A DNA stretch of 64,000 nt from JAMQPK01 sp963782595 (GTDB taxonomy: Bacteria > Acidobacteriota > Vicinamibacteria > Vicinamibacterales > JAMQPK01). The DNA is taken from positions 434,001 to 498,000 of the forward strand of contig CAWAKJ010000002.1 of the NCBI GenBank assembly GCA_963782595.1, in the 5' to 3' direction. How positions within the stretch are numbered: position 1 is the stretch's first letter; every line of letters starts with the position of its first letter. A program made the translations under genes and the position numbers. Shown piece by piece: positions 60,914 through 64,000 of the stretch. Below the pieces are notes generated by a model. That model searched no databases, was not told where the DNA came from, and worked only from the letters and a program-made list of their open reading frames with translations.

Positions 60914-62611
60914 TTCCCCCAGCCCACGCATCTCCCGCATCAGCGGTCCGGCGTCTTCCAGGTGGGGCCGATAGTAGTACAACCAAGGATCATTGCGCCT
61001 ATCATCGGCTCCCACAGGGGCGGTGATGTTTCGGAGTGCCCTCAACGCCGCGGCGCGATCGCCGGCTTGGCCGGCAAGGTGACTGAGCGCAAGCCGCGGC
61101 GATTGGGCGTCGGGGAAGATCTCCGCCGCATTTTCATAACGCCGTTGTGCTTCGGCGCGCCTTCCCAGTGCATGCTCCTGCCGGCCCAGGAACAACTCCG
61201 CCAGGTACAGTTGCTTCGAGTTGGAGTTTGCAGCAATAGCTCGCCGCAATTCCGCAGCCGCCTCCTCATGCCGGCCGAGCTCGCCGAGCGTGTGGCCCAG
61301 CCGACTGCGAGCTTCGGCGTCATCCGGCGCGATTGCCAATAACTCTCGAAGAAAGCGCTCTGCGCTCTGCAGCTCGCTTCTGCGTGAATTGACGGCCACA
61401 TCGGACCCTTCGGTGCGGATCTCTTGCACGGCCGCCTGTATCGCCGGCGACGACAATTCCAGATGAAGATAGGCACTATCGAGCAAGACCATCGGGTGCT
61501 TTGGAAAGACTTGCCGCGCGCTGTCCAGATGTTGGGCGACCTCCGCCAGGTGGCCCTCACGAAACAGATACGCCGAGACAGCGCGGTACCAGAGCAGCGT
61601 ACTGCCGTCGGCGCCGGGGCCAGGTCCTTGCGTATCGAGGAGCTGCCGGCCGATCTGCCAGTGCACGGTTCCACGCCGCCCGCCTTTCCTCCGGCCATCG
61701 TCGACGACGGGATACTGAATGAAATTGCCGGGAACGAAGACGGCGATGTCGGCATGGAGCACCGCTCCGCGCCGCAGAGTGTCGTTGCCGTGAAAGATTC
61801 CTTCGATCTCATCGAGGTTAAACCGCCGGTTGTAGAGCAGAATGGCAGCGCGATCGGAGTCGCGCACGAAGCGGGCCTCGCTCGGCCGAGGAACTCCACC
61901 GGTTAGTGATTTGATGCTGCTGCGTGCTTCAGTGCTGCGCTCGTCCGGCTTTTCCTGAACCCACCGAAGGAATGCAGACAGATTGCCGAGGTCGCCAAGC
62001 AGCGTCTCGAGATCTGAAGGCGACCACTTGCCGACTTCGAGCACTGGTGAATCGCCGCACCCTGGTGTATGAAGTCGAACGGCCTCGAGCCAGCGTAGCA
62101 GGCGCGCCAGCGATGGATGGCGTGTATTCGCCGCGGCCGTACCCTGGCCGAACGTCTTGACGTCGGTGCTCCCGGCGCACTCGTCTCCACCGACTCGAGC
62201 GGAAACAGCCTTCCGCAGCCTCAAGTTGACGTTTGGAACGCCGCCGAGCTCCACGACGATCTGAGTCTCGTCGAACCCGACGCCTTCCATGGATGCGGAC
62301 ACAAGATAGACACCCGAGGTAGACACGCCGACCATATAGTCGCCGTTCTCGCTGGAGATCGCCTGCCACTTCCGACCGCCGGGGCGTCGCTGGTCTTGCA
62401 CGACGAATCCGACAATGGACTCCGAGATACTGGTGACTTCGATGGCGGCTCCGGCCACCGCCCGACCCTGATCGTCAGTGACCTTTCCGCGGATCGGCCG
62501 CGCCTGGGCGAGTGCGTGGGTGGCAACCGTCAGCACTGCAATGCTGATCAGTGCAGCGACTCGTGTGCCCCGGCCGTGGACAAGGCCGTCGACAGGAAAG
62601 GCGGATATCAT
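60896..62611 (-). CDS. Secreted carboxypeptidase-regulatory and TPR-repeat protein
   Basis: A 571-residue protein with a signal peptide (about 15-36, RVAALISIAVLTVATHALAQ). A carboxypeptidase-regulatory Ig-like domain follows (IRGKVTDDQGRAVAGAAIEVTS ... GENGDYMVGVSTSGVYLVSAS-type strands). The middle (about 150-330) is of unknown fold. The C-terminal third has TPR repeats (AEARSRLGHTLGELGRHEEAAAELRRAIAANSNSKQLYLAELFLGRQEHALGRRAEAQRRY), which bind other proteins. The ATG at 62611 has no ribosome site and lies 19 nt from the divergent start at 62631. Its last five residues come from the 7-nt repeat array. Confidence 0.8.
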   Translation of the reverse strand: MISAFPVDGLVHGRGTRVAALISIAVLTVATHALAQARPIRGKVTDDQGRAVAGAAIEVTSISESIVGFVVQDQRRPGGRKWQAISSENGDYMVGVSTSGVYLVSASMEGVGFDETQIVVELGGVPNVNLRLRKAVSARVGGDECAGSTDVKTFGQGTAAANTRHPSLARLLRWLEAVRLHTPGCGDSPVLEVGKWSPSDLETLLGDLGNLSAFLRWVQEKPDERSTEARSSIKSLTGGVPRPSEARFVRDSDRAAILLYNRRFNLDEIEGIFHGNDTLRRGAVLHADIAVFVPGNFIQYPVVDDGRRKGGRRGTVHWQIGRQLLDTQGPGPGADGSTLLWYRAVSAYLFREGHLAEVAQHLDSARQVFPKHPMVLLDSAYLHLELSSPAIQAAVQEIRTEGSDVAVNSRRSELQSAERFLRELLAIAPDDAEARSRLGHTLGELGRHEEAAAELRRAIAANSNSKQLYLAELFLGRQEHALGRRAEAQRRYENAAEIFPDAQSPRLALSHLAGQAGDRAAALRALRNITAPVGADDRRNDPWLYYYRPHLEDAGPLMREMRGLGEGESEK

Positions 62612-62630
62612 GATCTAACTAAGGATAGAC

Positions 62631-63119
62631 GTGTCAGGCACCACCTCTGCTGTCTTATTGTGGCTGTTCGTCATCAACCTGGGTGTTGCGTTCGGCGCGG
62701 GGCTGTACGAACACCGCATCGTCGTGCCCGGGTGGATCAGCGCTTCGCCCGAGTCAGGCGCGCATTGGAATCCCGACGCCGTGCGTCAGGATGATACCGG
62801 CCGGCGATTCTGGGCATTTGTTACGACGGTACCGCTCACGCTGCTCACGCTAGTTAATTTGTACGCCGCGGGGCGAGCGTCGGGTTCGCTTCGAATCTGG
62901 TGGCTCGCCGCCGCTCTTGCTGCTCTTGCAGACCGCGCGTTCACATTCTCGTACTTCATTCCCACGATGGTCGGTCTTATGGGCGCGCCTGATTCACCGC
63001 AGTCGGTCGCTACGGCTGTATGGTGGTCGCAGCTTAACTATCTGCGCCACGCGATCGTGCTGGCGGCATGGCTCGCGTCCCTGCGGGCGTTTTCGCTGTT
63101 CTACCAGCAGGGCCGGTAG
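62631..63119 (+). CDS. DUF1772-like four-helix membrane protein
   Basis: A 162-residue protein with four predicted transmembrane helices (about 6-24, 62-80, 88-110, 133-152). Motifs include FGAGLYEHRIVVPGW, DDTGRRFWAFVTTVPLTLLTLVN and DRAFTFSYFIPTMVGLM, which resemble DUF1772/anthrone-oxygenase-like proteins, but I am not certain. Function unknown. The GTG start at 62631 has AAGGA 5 nt upstream. It converges with the AraC gene 12 nt downstream. Confidence 0.7.
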   Translation: MSGTTSAVLLWLFVINLGVAFGAGLYEHRIVVPGWISASPESGAHWNPDAVRQDDTGRRFWAFVTTVPLTLLTLVNLYAAGRASGSLRIWWLAAALAALADRAFTFSYFIPTMVGLMGAPDSPQSVATAVWWSQLNYLRHAIVLAAWLASLRAFSLFYQQGR

Positions 63120-63131
63120 GGCGGTTCTCGA

Positions 63132-64000
63132 TCAGCTCGTTGCGCTCGCCAGCGACCGGTCTTTCCTCCATTGACTTGGAGGCGCGCCGACCGCTTTCTT
63201 GAACGCCCGGCTGAACGCCGCTTCAGACTCATAGCCGACCCGGTCGGCTATGGTCGCGACGCTGTCCATGCCGCTACGCAGTTGATTCGCGGCAAGCTGC
63301 ATCCGCCAGTTCGTCAGATACTGCATAGGCGGCTGTCCCACGAACTGTGTGAACCGCTCGGCCAGCGCCGATCTCGAGAGTCCCACTTCACGGGCCATGG
63401 ACTCGAGCGTCCAGTCGCGCGAGGGGCTTCCGTGCAATGCGGCCAGCGCGCGCCCCACGAACGGCTCGCGAAGCCCGGCGAGCCAGCCGGTGCGATCGGC
63501 CGGCAGCGTTTCCACATATCGCCGCACGACGTCCACGAACATCAGCTCGCTCAAATGGCCGAGTACGCACTCGCCACCGGGCCGCCGTTCTTTCGCCTCT
63601 GCCACGGCAAATTGCACGAACGCGCCAATGGCGCCCGTCTTTGCATCGCTGACGTGGATGACGCGCGGCAGCGCGGACAGCAGCGGGTTGAACGGCCGCG
63701 CATCGCAGCCCAGAAACCCGCAGACGAAGTGGGCCGAATCGAGGCCGGTGTCGCCCACCGACATCGTGAACGGCAACTGACCGTCGCTCGGGCGGCGATA
63801 CCGCGCGACGTCCGCCGGGTGGCGCATGCCGGGTGCGCTCGACAGCGCATGCGAATCGCCGTGTGGAAACACCACCACGTCACCTGCGGACCCGCAATGG
63901 TTGCTCCCCTTCGAGGCATGCCCAGCATGAGCCGCGCGTGATGACGTGATATGAGATGAGGTGCTCGGCTCCGGGGAACATTCTCCCGACAATCGACCCG
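63132..64000 (-). CDS. AraC-family regulator with cupin domain, frameshifted, cut by window edge
   Basis: The C-terminus is an AraC helix-turn-helix pair (LESMAREVGLSRSALAERFTQFVGQPPMQYLTNWRMQLA, VATIADRVGYESEAAFSRAFKKAVG). Upstream is the AraC-type cupin half (GDVVVFPHGDSHALSS, LPADRTGWLAGLREPF). Further upstream, near 63886, the cupin domain moves to another frame, which reads MFPGAEHLISYHVITRGSCW and runs off the window at 64000. A single extra C in GTCCGCAGG would explain the shift. The start is outside the window. The usual reading is a ligand-responsive activator. Confidence 0.8.
   Translation of the reverse strand, partial: GRLSGECSPEPSTSSHITSSRAAHAGHASKGSNHCGSAGDVVVFPHGDSHALSSAPGMRHPADVARYRRPSDGQLPFTMSVGDTGLDSAHFVCGFLGCDARPFNPLLSALPRVIHVSDAKTGAIGAFVQFAVAEAKERRPGGECVLGHLSELMFVDVVRRYVETLPADRTGWLAGLREPFVGRALAALHGSPSRDWTLESMAREVGLSRSALAERFTQFVGQPPMQYLTNWRMQLAANQLRSGMDSVATIADRVGYESEAAFSRAFKKAVGAPPSQWRKDRSLASATS

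Overview
The window is a high-GC bacterial chromosome segment with short intergenic gaps. Gene content suggests Acidobacteriota, most likely a Vicinamibacteria-like lineage. The pointers are an Oar-type TonB receptor with an N-terminal carboxypeptidase-regulatory domain, a DUF1592/DUF1552 pair, a CadC-type winged-helix membrane protein, PQQ beta-propeller dehydrogenases, a large CheB/CheR hybrid kinase, and many short hairpins and 7-8 nt tandem repeats at gene ends. This assignment is inference; there is no rRNA or other marker gene here. I saw no rRNA, tRNA, CRISPR array, insertion sequence or phage module.

Layout. 0-5.2 kb: a minus-strand operon of an MFS transporter and two secreted PQQ dehydrogenases, one with an N-terminal cytochrome c. 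5.3-8.1 kb: a MITE-like repeat, a small Cys/His protein, an MltF-like lytic transglycosylase and a DUF4239 membrane protein. 8.2-18.2 kb: two sensor-kinase loci, each paired with one of two paralogous secreted proteins, with a formylglycine-generating-enzyme homologue, a HAD phosphatase and a block of composite repeats between them. 18.2-28.2 kb: a membrane-anchored PQQ-like propeller, divergent from a complete two-component plus tripartite RND efflux operon, then a SEC-C protein. 28.2-33.4 kb: a minus operon of bicupin, MBL-fold hydrolase and a frameshifted TonB receptor. 33.7-38.5 kb: epimerase and DCC protein divergent from a TetR regulator across a palindrome, then an NHL propeller and a sugar isomerase-like protein. 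38.5-45.8 kb: a winged-helix membrane regulator, a nucleotidyltransferase overlapping a divergent UvrA paralogue, then YjbQ overlapping a B12-type radical SAM gene. 45.8-52.4 kb: SAP protein, HNH remnant, DUF296 protein, nucleoside-hydrolase-like protein and a heavily frameshifted DUF1592/DUF1552 pair. 52.5-64 kb: a GH13 enzyme, a membrane protein, an esterase, a TetR-controlled LplT-PlsC-Aas fusion, a TPR protein, a DUF1772-like membrane protein and an AraC regulator cut by the window edge.

Themes. The genes fit a heterotroph that oxidises alcohols or sugars in the periplasm, imports or degrades polymers, and senses its surface with many kinases. Two features run across the window. Gene ends are decorated with hairpins and short tandem repeats, some of which supply the stop codons. 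About twenty frameshifts, almost all +1, are concentrated at 48.8-52.3 kb, 30.0-30.7 kb, 10.06-10.09 kb and 63.9 kb. They look more like indel errors in the assembly than gene decay, because the conserved protein sequence continues in another frame each time.
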